A stretch of 64,000 nt of DNA from Tetrahymena elliotti 4EA (taxonomy: Eukaryota > Ciliophora > Oligohymenophorea > Hymenostomatida > Tetrahymenidae): contig JH720332.1 in the NCBI GenBank assembly GCA_000231825.2, positions 345,766 through 409,765 of the forward strand. Direction: 5' to 3'. Shown in pieces: positions 23,869 to 37,657 of the stretch (positions within the stretch are counted from its first letter, which is position 1; each line of letters begins with the position of its first letter). The translations under genes and the position numbers were made by a program. A model generated the notes under the pieces. It was not told the origin of the DNA and searched no databases. It saw only the letters and a program-made list of their open reading frames with translations.

Positions 23869-24180
23869 ATGAATAGACAACTAAGCCCTTTTTCAAAAAG
23901 AATGATCATAGCATTTAAAATAGCAAATTTTACTGATTAAAAGGTTAAGGAATAGCTATAAAATATAGATAAAAGATGTGAGCAATCTATGGTGAGCAAG
24001 CTTTGGAAAAAATGGAGAGAATCAGGAGAATTTCAGGATAAGAAATCAGAAAATATTGGAAGGAAGAAAGCTTTAGATTAGGAAGGCGTTAATCAACTTA
24101 GATAATTTATTGAAAAGAATCCCTTTAACAGCATACAAATATAATGTTTGTGTTTCATAAATTAAAATAATTTGTAGTGA
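23869..24180 (+). pseudogene. Transposase N-terminal fragment (Tc1/mariner HTH region), 103 aa
   Basis: ATG 23869 to TGA 24178-24180. It contains LSPFSKRMIIAFKIANFTDQ, VSKLWKKWRESGEFQDKKS and NIGRKKALDQEGVNQLR, the typical paired helix-turn-helix with GRKK linker of Tc1/mariner transposases. Sequence beyond the stop retains short pieces in other frames (for example DKRYSEILL near 24450) but no complete DDE/D catalytic domain. The element cannot encode an active enzyme and would depend on an outside transposase. Confidence 0.8.
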
Positions 24181-24559
24181 AAGCTTTCATTTTATTATTT
24201 GAATTGTTAGGTACATAAGAGCTAAGTTGTTGATGAAAAATATAAACTTATCATTTATTGAGTGCAAATAGTCATCAACTATCTTTAATGAGAAAGAGAT
24301 GGTAATAAGTTATTTTTGAATATTATTAGAGCAAATATAACAAATCACTTTGGGTTAAAATGGCGAAGTCATAGAAAAAAAAGTAATAGGTTATTGGAAT
24401 TACTGAAAGGGGTTCTTCTAACTTCTAATGAACCATCTTAATTGCTGTTGATAAGAGATATTCCGAAATTCTCCTACCTATAATTTAAGCATTTATATTC
24501 AAGAATTGTACCTTCATATGCATCACATATAAGTGCACGCATGTGTTAACAAAATATAT

Positions 24560-24670
24560 GAAATACAAATTAAGTAGAGGTGCCAATAATTAGTATTAGG
24601 TCAGAAGCATGAATAACTGAGGTTAGACTGTAAGTGTAAACATTTGGTTTTAGGTCATAAGCGCTAATAA
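24560..24670. repeat. Right terminal inverted repeat of the mariner-like element
   Basis: Ends GGTCATAAGCGCTAATAA, the reverse complement of the left outer end with a few mismatches. Confidence 0.75.
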
Positions 24671-24747
24671 AATGCACTTTACCCAAATTTAGAAAGAAGA
24701 ATTAGGAAATGATTTTATTGAAAATTAAATGTGTAAATAATTTACTA

Positions 24748-25038
24748 ATGCAAAGAAGATGCTAGAAAAAATAAATTAAAAAAAAGCTTTATTCTGATCT
24801 AGAAAAATAAAATAATTTTTTAGCTGCAATATTTTTAAATTTTTTCCATAAATATTATTATGATTATGATGAAATTAAAGATGAAGTGAATAATATTAAA
24901 AATTTTGAAAATGTAGATAAAATGATTAAAATTTGTAAAAATATGAAATCAAATGTTTACATTTATTTACCCATATCTTCAAAATTTATTAGAAATTAAA
25001 TATAGCTCATAAGCAAATATTGCTGTTATGGATATTGA
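24748..25038 (+). CDS. Small ORF, 96 aa, hypothetical
   Basis: ATG 24748 to TGA 25036-25038, with fragments LYSDLEKQNNFLAAIFLNFF, DYDEIKDEVNNIKNFENVDK and SNVYIYLPISSKFIRN. Composition is protein-like and mixed hydrophobic/acidic. A second coding-like stretch in another frame (AVMDIEDAKNTLKAQNYKLF, 25024-25085) suggests an undetected intron or a frameshift. It lies just outside the mariner element. No family recognised. Confidence 0.4.
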
Positions 25039-25085
25039 AGATGCTAAAAATACTTTAAAGGCGCAGAATTATAAGTTGTTTTAAT

Positions 25086-25910
25086 AGATCAAGTATTTTA
25101 TCTTTTTTATCTATTCATATTATTAGTGATTTGGAATCCTTATTTTTTTGGATGAGATATTCATATATGTATAATTAATAATTTTTAAAAATTTTAATTT
25201 ATTTATATAATTATTTAATCAAATTTTTATTTTAGCCTTTTTTCAAATTTTTTAAGATAAAATTTAAATTTGTAACAAAATCTTTTATCTTTTTCTACTT
25301 GGTTATTTTTCAAATAACTCTCTTCATATCTATCTTTATATTTCTAATCAAAGATTCCTTAACCATTATTATAATTATTATTTTTTCATCCCTTTTTATT
25401 GAACATCGTTAATTCAATAAAAGGTTCCTCTTCCCTATCTTATATTTTTTGTATTCCACTTTAATCTCTTACGAATAAAATAATATTATATTAAAAATCT
25501 ATTCTTTTTAAAAAGTAATTTTCACATAATTAAATTTTGCTCACAAAAGTCTGTGTGTTGGTAAAAGAAAATGATAAAATCTAATTAAATAATAATATCA
25601 ATAGTAATAGAATAAAAAAATCTTTTTATAAACATTAAATGGAAAGAAAAACATTAAAACAATTTAAGAAATCTAAATTAAAAAAGTAACAAACAGAATT
25701 TAAAAATTTGATACCAAATTAAAATAGGTACTTTCATTTTTTTAATTGTTCTAAAAATAAATTTTGCTAACTATTTGAATAATAAAATCATACATTTAAC
25801 AATTTATTGTACATATTAATGCTTGAGATATTGTTCATTCTTCATAATTGAATGTTAATTTGTTAATAGACAAATAAACTAAAACCACAGTTTTAAGGAA
25901 ATAAAATTAC
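25086..25910. other. 3' flank of the minus-strand LRR array, nothing recognised
   Basis: AT-rich DNA without a supported frame on either strand. Confidence 0.4.
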
Positions 25911-28900
25911 TTTATTCCAATCTTTAATGATTTGATAGTTTTGCAAATCTATTAACTACTTAAATTGATCTGCAGTTTTTTCATAAGAATTTTTATTTGG
26001 ACTATAATAAAATCATTTTTTTTATTAAAGAGAAATTTAAATTTGAATAAATTTTATATATTTTATTGATTAAATAATAAGAACTAGTTTATTCTAGGTG
26101 AAGACTTAATTAGTAATTTTTTTGACATTTTAACAAATAATTTTAAATATAGGAAATCCCAATATTGCCAATGTGATTAATATTATCTAAGTTAATAATG
26201 CAAATTTTTTATTTATTATTTTAAGAAGTAAATAAAACATAATTAATTAAGAATAGCTTAAATAAAATTACTTTAATTCGATTTTTAATAAAGTTAGATT
26301 TTTTTGATTAAGTAACTAGCCTTCAAAATTATTATTTTTATTTCCTTGATTTAAATTTAACTTGAAAACAATAATTTTTGAACTAATTTTATGAAAATGT
26401 TTTTTTATTTCTTAATAATAGTAACTCCCCTTAAATATTCTTACTAAAATACAAAATCAGTCAAAAAAATTTTTTTAATAAATGATAATTGATATCATAA
26501 AAATATAAAATCAAAATACAAAAATAATATTTAGAACTTTGTTTTGTTAACTTTTAAAATAATAATTAATTAATTTTGTTAATTCTTCTCTAATTATTTT
26601 TTAATTTTCTTTGCTATTACCAAAGTAACAAGTAGAATTAAAAAATTTGATCTCAAATTAAAATAGGTTTTTAAATTTTTTTATTATTTTAAAAATAAAT
26701 TTTGTCAAATACATAAATCATAGAAATATAAATATAATAATTTATTTTATATTTTTTGCTCAAATTAATGCTTGAGATATTGTTGAATCTTCATACTAAG
26801 TGCTATTTATTAATTAAAAAATCAACAAAAATGAACATTTTAATTAAATAAAATTACTTTATATTAATCTTTAAAGATTTAATAGTTTTGCAGCTTGATA
26901 AACTACCTTTAAAAGAATCTGCAGTTTGGTTTGTTATTTTATTATTGCTAAATAGAATAATTTTAAAAAAATAAGATACAAGCAATAAAATATTTAATTA
27001 CTTCAGACTTAGATTTAGATATTTTAAATTTTATTATTTCATTATCAAACTTTGGATATTTAGAAGTGAATCATCCTCTAAATAGTTTTGGCTGATATTA
27101 GTTTTTAAATAATATGAATAAATTATATTATAATCTAAAATTAAAATGCTACTCCAAAATTAGACTCATGTTAGATATACTTTGACAGGAATCAATTAAA
27201 AGACAAATAAATTAACCCGTTTCATTAAGTAATTTATTATTCCTAAAAATTAGGGTAAAATAAATAAAAATAATCAGTCAAAAATAAATTGAATTTTATT
27301 AAGTATGTAAAAAAATATTCTTCAAAAGATTATTACACCAAACTTAAATAAATGTGAGTTATTTTTGTAAGTTTTATCAAGGAAAATATAATTTGTTCAA
27401 TTCCTTCTGAGGTAATATTATTTTCACTTAATTTAAAAATTGATAATAAATAAATACAAATGTAAAACTGAATGAAAAAAATAAAAATAAGACAATAAAA
27501 TAAATTTACTTCAAACTGAGACTCAATTTAGTTATACTTTCATATTTTTGTATAAGTTAAGAAATCACTTCAAGTCCTTGGTCAGAAATTTTATTTTTAC
27601 TAATAAAAATATTTTTTTTTTTAATTTTAAGAACACGAAAGAAAGAATAAATCTCATATTTTTTATTCATTAAAAGAATAAGTAATTGTTTACTCTAGAT
27701 GAAGACTTAATTCAGAAATGTTTTCACATTTTAAAAATGAATCTCTAATATAGGAAATCCCATTATCACCAATAAGATTATCACTATCAAAATTAATTAT
27801 GTAAATTTTGTAAATATTATTCAAAGAAGTAAATGAAACTTAATTAAATTACTTTAATTAGATTTTATAAATTAAATACTTAACCTTCATAATTATTATT
27901 TTCAAATCCTTTGATTTAATTTTAACTTTAAAAAATAATTTTTTAACTATTTTAATATAATCGTAATTCCCCTTAAAATAGTCTAACTAAAATATAGAAG
28001 GTATTTATATATATATGTGTATAAATTTTAAAATTTTTATTTTTTTAGTTCGATATGAGATAGACAGTCTAAAGAGAAATTAAAGTATATTAAGAATAAT
28101 ATTTAGATGAATAATTATACTTTAGAAATAAATAATTAATTTTAAAATTTACTTCATATTAATTTCTATGCCAGTAAGATTTTAAGAGTTTGGAATGGAG
28201 TAGATAATATTTTTTAGCCCTTAATATTTGATACAATTTTAACTTTTTTTGTTTTATAAATTTATTAATTGATTTTTTTAGTGAAAAAACAAATTTCAAA
28301 AAATTAATTGAATGGAATAAGAATGAAAGAAAGAAAAATTAAAAAACTAAATTAAGGTTTAAATGTTTAACATTTTTTAATTTTAGTAAACTTTTGAAAT
28401 AGCTTAATTAAGCTCCTTTATCAGAAATATCATTTTTAATGTAAAAATAATTTTAAAATACATAGATATTTGAGATTTTACCTTTTTCTAATTGAAAAAA
28501 AAAATAAATTCAGAGTGAAAATTACCTTAGCATAAGAACCAATACTTACAATTATTTAAACTTCTAAAAAGCCTTGGCAATTAGTTAAACTCCTTCATCA
28601 CGAATATTAATTTCACTAAAATAAATTTTAAATTTACTTAAACTAAAAGTAAAAATCTAATTTAAAAATTTTCAAATTCACTTGAATTCCAATTTATAAA
28701 ATAATTAAAATTACTTCATATTAATGTTTAAATATACTATATTCATCATATTATTTAGATATTTTGCTAAAATTGAACATATTTCTACTCCTGTATTATC
28801 ATCGGCTGGCCTATAATTTTTTTCCCTTTTTAAAAAAAGTGAAACATTTTTTAAAGTAAATTTAAGATAAAAAGAAAATTCATATTAAAAAAATAAAATA

Positions 28901-31900
28901 AATAAATATTTAAAAATAAAAGAAAGAGTTTATCTCATAGGTTAAGTTTATTTTTATAGGATTAAAATGTAAAATTATGAGTGAAAAATAATTAAATTAC
29001 TTTGAATAAATTTGATTAAGACTAACAGTTAAATATCTAAGACTTTAACTATTTAAAAATGCTCTAATAATAGTATGTTCTTAAACTGTAAAAGGCTAGA
29101 TGGTTTAACTATTTGAATAATAATAATAAAATTTATTGAAAAGGATATCTCAATTAATTCTAAAATTACTCTAATTAAATATTTAAGTGAGTAAAATTTT
29201 TAAATTGAATCAAAGTGTCATAAATATCAAAAATTTCAGAACTATCATCTATCATATCCATCCTTAATAAATATACAAATTTAATTAAATTCATAAAAAC
29301 ATTAATTATAAAAAAAAGGATATTTCAAACAAAATAGAATAAAGATAAAGAAAATTTACTTTAAAATGAACTCTTATCCAATATTTTTATAGAGATTTAC
29401 TTTTTCTAAGATATTGCTATTGTTTATGTTTCTTAAATCCAATTTAGGTATCCAACTTATAATTAAATTTTATCATTTAAAATATAAATATGATTATTAA
29501 TATGAAAATATAATTAAAAATACAATTAATATAACAAATCAAAAAATAATAAATTAAAATTTAAAAGTATTGATAAAATTACTTGAGATCAAAATATTAT
29601 CTTTAAAGCAGAGAAAAATTGTTAGAGGGAAAATTTTTCTTTGAGTCAAATCTATTTTTAAAAATATTTTAATTTTTTAGAAAAATATGAAAGTTAAATT
29701 TCTATTTTAATTTTAGAATTTACATTATTTTAATATTAAGACTTTAAGCATTCGTATATTTTTAAAAGAATTTTTTTAAATTAGAAATATATTATTTCTT
29801 TATCATTTGCTGACAAATCGACTAAATACAACAAAAGCATTAGTTTTTCAATAAATTTTACTCAAAAAATTTACAAGATTATTGAATTATTTTTAATACT
29901 CGAAATTATTTTATTAATGTGAGCTATTATTATTTAAATTTTTTAAATAAAATATCAAGTTTTACTTAATAATTAAATTTTAAATAAATTAAAAAAATTA
30001 CCTTAATTTTATGATACTATTTTTAAAATTGTGATTAAAATTTTTTTTAATTTTCTCCATCATATCACTTGAAATTTAATATGACCTAAATATTCAATTA
30101 TTTTTTTTAAATAAAAACTAACAAAATGAATTAAAGATTGAGAAATTTTTTTTTTTAAGACTTGTGAACAAAATTATCAATATAGGATTACTCTAAATTC
30201 AGCTCCAATTCTTAAATATTTTAGCATTATATAATAGCCATTGAAATTTAAAAAGCTCCTTAATCATTAATTGCATCAGATCTAATAGTTTTAAAATAAA
30301 ATAGGTAAATCATAAAATTTTGGTTTAACTCAAAAAGAGGATTTATAAGTAATATTTTGTATTTAATTAAAAATCACTACCAAATTTAAATTATTAAATG
30401 AAATGATATTTGAAAAGTCAAAAATATTATTGTAGGTTAAATAATAAATTAGATTAAAAAATTACTTAAGATTCAGATTAAGTTGCTTTATATTTTTTAA
30501 TTTTGATAAAGCCTATGCAAGAAAGATTATTCCTTCATTTTCTAATCTATTCTTACTAAAAAAAAATTAGTTTATTTTTGTCTTAAGAATACATTTTAAG
30601 GACGTCTTGAATAATAATCAAAAATAAATAAATAGTAAATTACTTTAAATTAAGCATCAATTATTCAATATTAAGACATTTTCCTAAAGCACTAGAAAGA
30701 TTTTTGATATCTTAAGAGCAAATTTAATTTTCTCTAATTAACATATATTTATATCTTATTAATTAAATATTTTAAATTTTTTAAAAATTGATACTTCTTT
30801 TTTCCTAACCAAAAATTAAAATGAGTTAAATGAATTAAATTACTCTAAATTTAGATGTATCTAGGTTATATCTAAACATTTTTATGATATAGATTAAGAG
30901 AGATCTTAAATTCCTTTTTATCCTAATCTATTATTTCTAATAAAAATTTTTAAATTAATTGTAAAAGAAAATAAAATTGATTAAATTTTTTCGTTGAGAT
31001 TCTAATTTGGGAGAAATATTAGCTTTAGAAAGAAATTATTCTTATTAAAAAAGAGTAAATTACTCTTAAAAATTTAAATAAAAAATAAAATTTTTCTGAG
31101 CCACAAACTCACTCAACAAATAATTTATCTGATTATTCTAATTAGTGAGTAGATACTCTAAATTTTGATTTATTAAGGAGTATTAAATCCATTTTTAGAA
31201 ATTTTTTTAACAAATCTTAGAAACTTCAAACAAAAAGAAATAACTCTCTAGAAAATTTAATAATAATTAAACATTTATAGTAGTTAAATTGCCAATAGTA
31301 ATAAAGTATAATAATTGTTTAGAAATTAGAGCCACTTTTTAACATCTTTTAAATTTATAAAAAATACTCAAAGTAGTGAAAAAAATTACTTGAGTTCAAG
31401 TTTTAAGATGTCAATCTTATTTAATTTTAGCATAGCCTGTGCTAATACCTAAAAGGAATCTGAATATATACGATTTGATCTTTTTATTAAGTTAAATATT
31501 TTTTGAATAAGGTATTAAATTTTAAAAAAGTTTATTTCAATTAACATAAATTAGAAAAAAGAAACTTAGATAAAAAGTTACATTAAATGCAGTTCAAGTT
31601 GAGAAATACAAGGGCATTACTCTAAAATTTTTGAAATAGCTAAAATAGATTAAGAAGTATCTTTTTCTTCAATATTTTTAAAAATGTAGCTTTTGTTTAA
31701 TGTTTAATAATATTACAATTAAAAGACAATTTTATAAAAATAAATTACTCTAAATTCAGTTTTAACGATGTTATTTTTTTAATCTTTATTAATGCATTTG
31801 CCAAATATTTTATTCCTTCAATACCAAAATTGTTATAACTTGTAAAAAAATTTATTAAATAAATGATTTTGTATTTGATAAAAAATATATAATTATTAAA

Positions 31901-34325
31901 ATATTTACCTCAAAATAAGATTCACAGAGGTTAAATTTTAACATCTTACTAGAGTATCTGCTAAAATGAAAATTGATTAGTCACCAAGCAGTAATTAGCT
32001 TTTAATAAAAAAATAAATAGATAGTTGAATTTTAAAGTTTGATTTGATTACTCTAAATTGAGATATAAATGAGTTAATCTGCTAAGCTTTATTAGAGAAT
32101 CTTAGATACTTTGAGTTAATTCGCAAAAAATATCTCTTTTGAGAGATAATATTTTCTTAATAAAATTTAAAGTATTGTGTAATATTTAAGAAAATTGAGA
32201 AAGCTAGCCTAAATTCAAATGTAAATTTACTATATTTTGACAAAATTTCAAAGCTCTTATAATTTATATTCTTTATATACTCTCAATTTAACATTTACTA
32301 TTATTTTAAGTATTTACATGATTCGTTAAAATAAATTTTAATCAATAAGTAATTACTCTAATTAAATTTTGAGTTTAGTAATATTTGGATTATTAGTTAA
32401 AATACTTGATATCTATTATCCTCCAAAATCATCTATCACAATATTACTATCATATAATAAATATTTGATGAATGTAAAAAATAACAATATAAAATAATTA
32501 CTTTAGAGTTAGATTTAATTCCATAATGTTTTAACAGTTTGCTAAGAAATTTGTATTCTCATTAAAAAGAAGCTCCACATTTTAATTGTTGCTATTTATT
32601 AAATAAAGTTTTTAAGTTTATTTTTAATTTTTCTTAGAAATACAAAGTAAATTAAAAAGCAGTCAAATAAAATTAAGTTATTTCAAAATTAAAGAATAAA
32701 TTAAATTTATTTTTCCACTTTAAAAAAATATTGTTATTCCTTCATTACAAAAAAAAAAAGTTAACACTATTTTTAGTTAAAAAGGTTAAAATAAAAAGAC
32801 TAAAAATAAAAAAAATATTTTGGTATCAAATTAGCTCATTTTTTAAGAATAAACAGTATTGGATTTTTAAAATTTAAATATTTTTTATCAATAAATAAAA
32901 TTACATAATATTTAAAGTAAACTTGTTCAAATTTGTAAATTTTTAAATAACATTCGCAACATTTAGAAATTTTCCTCTTTTTGTCCCATTATCTCTATTA
33001 ATATTATGTTAAAATAAATTAATTAAATGAAATTAATATTTCATAATTGTAAAAAAATAAATTAGGTATAAATTCGAAATATTACTCTAGATTTATTATT
33101 AATTCATCAATTATTTAGGGATTTTTTATGCCACCCATTATAATTTCAAAGTATCTGCAACAATTTTTATTCTACCTATTTTAAAATAGAAAAAATAAAA
33201 TAAAAATTATTTTAAACAGCTCAAACTTTTAATAAAGTTTATTATTTAAATTTTCAATTAATTTAAGCAAAAAATAAAAGTGTAAAATATTTTTTAGATA
33301 TATCATAAAAATATTAATAAACTCTTTTACAATAGAGATAACTCAAATGACTTTAGAGAATTTAACTTTGATAAAAACAAAGGCAGACTTTCTATGTTTT
33401 CCAAGCTTATAATTTAATCCCTTTTTATTAAAGACAAATTTAATTAAAGAAAATAATATTTTTCATAATTTTTAAACATAACAAGAAGTTTTTAGTAATA
33501 AAATATTAGACACTTGATTTATTTTAGTTATTTTTATTTTTTAAAAAATAAATATTTACTTAAGTAATAGACTCAATCGTGTTAAGGATTAACTATCTCT
33601 AAGATTGCAATAATAAGCATATGCTCTAAATAATTATTAGCTTTTGTTATTAAAAAATAAAAATGAATTAAAATGTTCAACTATTTTCACAAATTTTGCT
33701 TTCAATAAAGAAAAACTTTAATTAAGGAGCATAAAAATGTAAAAAAATGTTTTGAATACCCCTAAATTATAAATAATAGAAAAGTACTTTATTCTTTGAA
33801 ATATTTAAATATAATAAAAATACACTTTAGTCACATCAAATTTGAATTTGTATTTAAAATTCAAAAAATTTGTTATATATTTTTAAGTTTTAAAATTAAG
33901 AATTAATAAATGAAAATAATTTGGGATACTGTTTTATTTTAGATTTGAGTGCAAGCACTAATTTAATAAAAATAAAAAATTTTATGATTTAACACAGAAT
34001 AATGGATTAATATTGATAATTTTTAAATTCCTTAATTATGTATTCAAATAATGTTTTGAAATAAATTAGATATGTAGATTTAAATCATATTTTCAGAATA
34101 AATTACTATAAAAAATTTGGATCTAATAGTAAAATATCAAGGCTACTATATTAATCAATATCTGACTTTTTTGGTGCCACTTATTACCTTTAAATAATAA
34201 ATAGCAGTTTTCAAAATTAAATTAAATAAATTACTTGTTAAAATAAGTTTTGAAACTTTGTGAACCTGTTTCAATTTCAAAGATATTAAAAGAATCAAAA
34301 TTTTAAATGAAATTCTATTCATATC
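25911..34325 (-). CDS. Long LRR exon array (array 2), probably C-terminal part of the upstream kinase gene
   Basis: A ladder of LRR exons on the minus strand. Clearly read: 32446-32357, 32135-32052 (84 nt), 31838-31749, 31479-31390, 30936-30844 (93 nt), 30733-30644, 30555-30466, 30281-30192, 28615-28526, 26947-26858; all others 90 nt. Each enters with one base, leaves with two, and encodes one repeat, for example YNNFGIEGIKYLANALIKI then KKITSLKLNLE. Donors are GTAATTT or GTAATC. Perhaps 30 exons exist; several are degenerate. Exon 26001-25911 is 91 nt, carrying a one-base insertion relative to 26947-26858. The first kinase-proximal exon (34325-34235) does not match phase. The array lies downstream of the minus-strand kinase, matching a kinase-then-LRR layout, but continuity is not proven. 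Confidence 0.7.
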
Positions 34326-35284
34326 CTATAAACTATAAAGCAAATTCTTGACAATCAAAATATTAAATTAGATCAAACTATAATTAATTTTAAGTTAGAT
34401 TTCGAATTCTAAGGTTAATAGGTTATTAGTTGTTTGAATTATATTCTTTATTTTGTGAATCATAAAGTTAAGAATCAATTAATTAGATGAGATTAATTAC
34501 ACTTTAGCAATTTTTTTTATTGATAGATGAATATGTTTTTTTTTCTCTACCAAATTTTTAATAAAATTTTCCTAAGAGTTTGTAATAGAATTAATATTCT
34601 TGATATGGTAAATATTTTATGGTTTTATTTATTGGCATTTTTTTTTAGTATTTTTAAATATGTGCAATTATTTCATTATATTAATCTTGTTAAAAATTTA
34701 ATCCAAGCTCTAAAATAGTAGCTAGCGAAATATATAATATCCATATGTTTTTGTCAAAGCAAACTTCTAATTATTAAAACTTTGAAATACTAAAGTATTT
34801 ACAAATGATTTTTTGTAAAATTATAACAATATTTGTAAAAAGATTTCTATCACAATAATTTATAGCTTCCTAAGATAAGATATATTTATAAATAAATAAA
34901 GCAATTTATTTCAGCAATTTCTAATAATAATATTAATTATTGTAAAATTAATTATTCAATACTATTTTAAAAAATTCTAGAAAATCTTCAATCTAAAAGT
35001 AACTCTGCTTTGATAAAAATTTTAGAGATTTAATTATTAATTTGCAAATTATATCTATCTTTAAGTTTTCATTAAATTTTTTAATTGAATAATAAAAATT
35101 TGTTAAATCTTATAAAGATGATGATTAATAAAAGAATGAACCAATTATTTTAACTTTAAGGTTGAGTAAATCTTTTTCTTATAAAGGGATATTTACTATT
35201 TCCATTAATTTTTAATAGATATTTAACTTCAAACCTATTTTCAACTTCACCATTATTTAGATTATAATTTTTATAGTCCATATC
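34326..35284 (-). other. Linker between kinase and LRR array; possible frameshift near 35285
   Basis: Minus-strand sequence just past the kinase fold switches frame: NNGEVENRFEVKYLLKINGN (frame shifted by one at about 35285) is far more protein-like than the continuing kinase frame. This can reflect a missed short intron, a frameshift mutation or programmed shifting. The shifted frame stops at 35071-35069. Confidence 0.45.
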
Positions 35285-37657
35285 AAAATATCATTAGAGG
35301 AATTTTGTTCTTTTAACTCATCTGATAAATATTGTTTTATACATTCTATTGATTTTAAGTACTCTTTTCTTTAAAAAAAAATAAAACTTTTAGTTTTTAA
35401 GGCTTTGATTTTTATTAAATCTAACTTTTTTTTGTTAATTTCTAGTTTTAACTTTTCATTTGAAATTATTTAAAGAGCTATTTCAGCATATTGATATTAA
35501 GACTAATAGTCAAATATTTTGCTCTATTTATTAAATTCTAAATAATTTTCGACATCTAATAAATATTCATCCAAGAAAATATTTATTTATTCATCCTATT
35601 TAACTATCGGATCTAATAAGATATTTAAAAATTCTCTTGGGAACTCAAAACAATCTAAGTAAATAGAAGCTGTATCATCTTCACACATCTTTTGAGCTAA
35701 TTTCATTAATCCTTGGTTAATTTGGTCATCCTCCTTTAATTTTTTTAATATCTATTCTATCACTTTGCCAACAGAATAAATATCATGATAAAAAGGATTT
35801 TATTTATTTTTTGTAGGTCTAAATTTCTTAGTGAATGATTAAGATTCACTAAAAGGATTAAAAAAATCAATCATTTAAGAAGCACCAAAATCAGACATTT
35901 AATAAGTATTGTTATTTTTCAATATATTTCCTGGTTTAATATCTGAATGATGAATATATTTTGTTCTAAGTGCAATTAAAAAGTGAAGATTTCTAGAAAT
36001 AATCTTCAGAATCTGACTCACAGAGAATTAGGTATTTAAGGAATTTATTTCCTCAAGCAAACTCATTTAACATCTTTTCATTACATGAATTATATAGTTT
36101 TTTTAATTTATTTTATCCTTTATTAAATGTGAAGAAATAATTCCTAAAACACTTTACTCATACTAAAATTATTTAATATTCACGAATTCTGAAAGTTGAG
36201 AATCTAAATTTTCTAAAGGAATAATCCTAAATGCTGTATCTTGTAATTCTTTATGAGCAAAAATATCTGCTTCACCACCACTGTTTATATAATCACCTAA
36301 TTTTATTATACCATTCAAAAATTAAATACTCTCTTTAGTCAAATTTCTTTTCTTTTAACTTTAGTTTTTTTGATTATGTTTTTCATTAGCATCTTAAAAT
36401 GAATTTTTTAATTTATGCTATGAAGAAATTTTTTAAGTAACACTGATTTCACTTATGATTTCTTTTACTTTAAAGCACCTCTGCTAATTAAATTGATTAT
36501 TCTCTATTTGACAATTATCTTATGAAAAATTTCCTAACAAAGAAGCCTAACTCATATCTTAGATAGTATTGCTTTATGAATTAAGATTATTGTTTTAAAA
36601 ATTTTAATTGTTTAATTATTCTTGCTCATCTTTATTTAACTAGTTTATTTCAAGTTACTTATTTACATTTTGATTACTTTGACCAATTTTTTGATATTAT
36701 TCTAACAATTTATTGCACAAAATACCTAAATATTCATGAGTAAAATTTTTTATAATTTACTCTTTATCATCCATCTTAATTTCTTTTTAAGATTTATTTT
36801 GTTCATATTAAGCTTAATTATTATTAAATGTTTTTTCATTTAAATCTTTCATTATTTAATCAATTGTGAATGTATATTATTTTTCTAAAATATGTTTATT
36901 TTTTCTTTTAAATGTTTCATCGTTTTAGTATAACTATTACTGTTGTTACATATTTTCTTTTTATTCTTCTTCTTCTTCTTAACATAATGGCAGGTCATTT
37001 ACTTTTTTTGAACTTCCACCAAGTAAGTAATCAATTTTATAGTTAGATTTTTCCAAAATTTTTTTCTAATATTTACCAAGTTTTAGTTTATGATTAAACT
37101 TATTTATTAATTTGTGTAATTGACATTAAGATAAGTAACATAATTTTTGATAAATTTCAACAGATTTATTATCATCTTAGAAAATTTTTGATTATATTCC
37201 TTTTTATTTTTCTTTTGAATCTTTAGTAAATAAAATTATTTTTTTACTATTAATAGTTGCATCAATTTTTACCTAAAGTTTAGAATATTGCATTTTTTAA
37301 TCTCTTTAAAAAATTTTTGTTAGTTTATTCTATGAGTCTAATAAGAATAAATTTTTTGGCACTGTTATTTTCTTTCCTAACATGAAATTTTTCATTAGAC
37401 ATAAACTTGAATGAAATGATGACAAAGACAATTTTTCACCTGACTTCTTGGTATTTTTAATTTAATTATTTTCTCCATTAAAATACCTTAACTAATTTTA
37501 TTTAATAGAGATATTTTACTTATTTAAGATTAATTTTAATTAAAAATACATTTAAAGCTTCGTCATTTTTGATTAAAAGTTTCCATTTTGAATTAAAATA
37601 CTCAAAAAACCTACCAGACATATTTGAATTTTTATTGTTTTCCAAAGAATCTTTCAT
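35285..37657 (-). CDS. Large kinase-like protein (third kinase), partly degenerate active site
   Basis: Exon 1 is 37657-37520 and exon 2 starts at 37491, separated by a 28-nt intron (GTAAAATATC to AAATTAG) that keeps frame. An N-terminal region (SLCLMKNFMLGKKITVPKNL, possibly PH-like) precedes a long Asn/Gln-rich linker, then a kinase fold near 36.3-35.6 kb: LGDYINSGGEADIFA glycine loop, AFRIIPL (subdomain II Lys appears as Arg), IHHSDIKPGN catalytic loop with Asp and Asn kept, DFGAS, and DIYSVG for subdomain IX. No recognisable APE. The Lys-to-Arg change suggests weak or lost activity, so pseudokinase is possible. Downstream on the same strand lies the LRR array. A fragment of this gene is copied at 41389-41477. 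Confidence 0.75.

Larger units (their letters stand above)
23484..24670 (+). mobile_element. Tc1/mariner-like element with long inverted repeats (decayed)
   Basis: Terminal inverted repeats: 23484-23600 matches the reverse complement of 24560-24670, with a shared CTTATGACCTAAA near the outer ends, then CTTACAGTCTAAC and CTTCTGAC. Similarity extends inward for more than 100 bp. The element is about 1.19 kb, close to the usual 1.3 kb of the family. The interior holds a transposase DNA-binding half and frame-broken remnants of the catalytic half. I could not identify a clear TA target duplication at both ends. Transposons of this kind are normally removed from ciliate somatic nuclei, so its presence bears on which nucleus this DNA represents. 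Confidence 0.8.

Noticed and set aside
34527..34718. Plus-strand 63-codon hydrophobic frame
   Set aside because: Lies between the minus-strand kinase and LRR array. Composition is typical of chance frames in AT-rich DNA.
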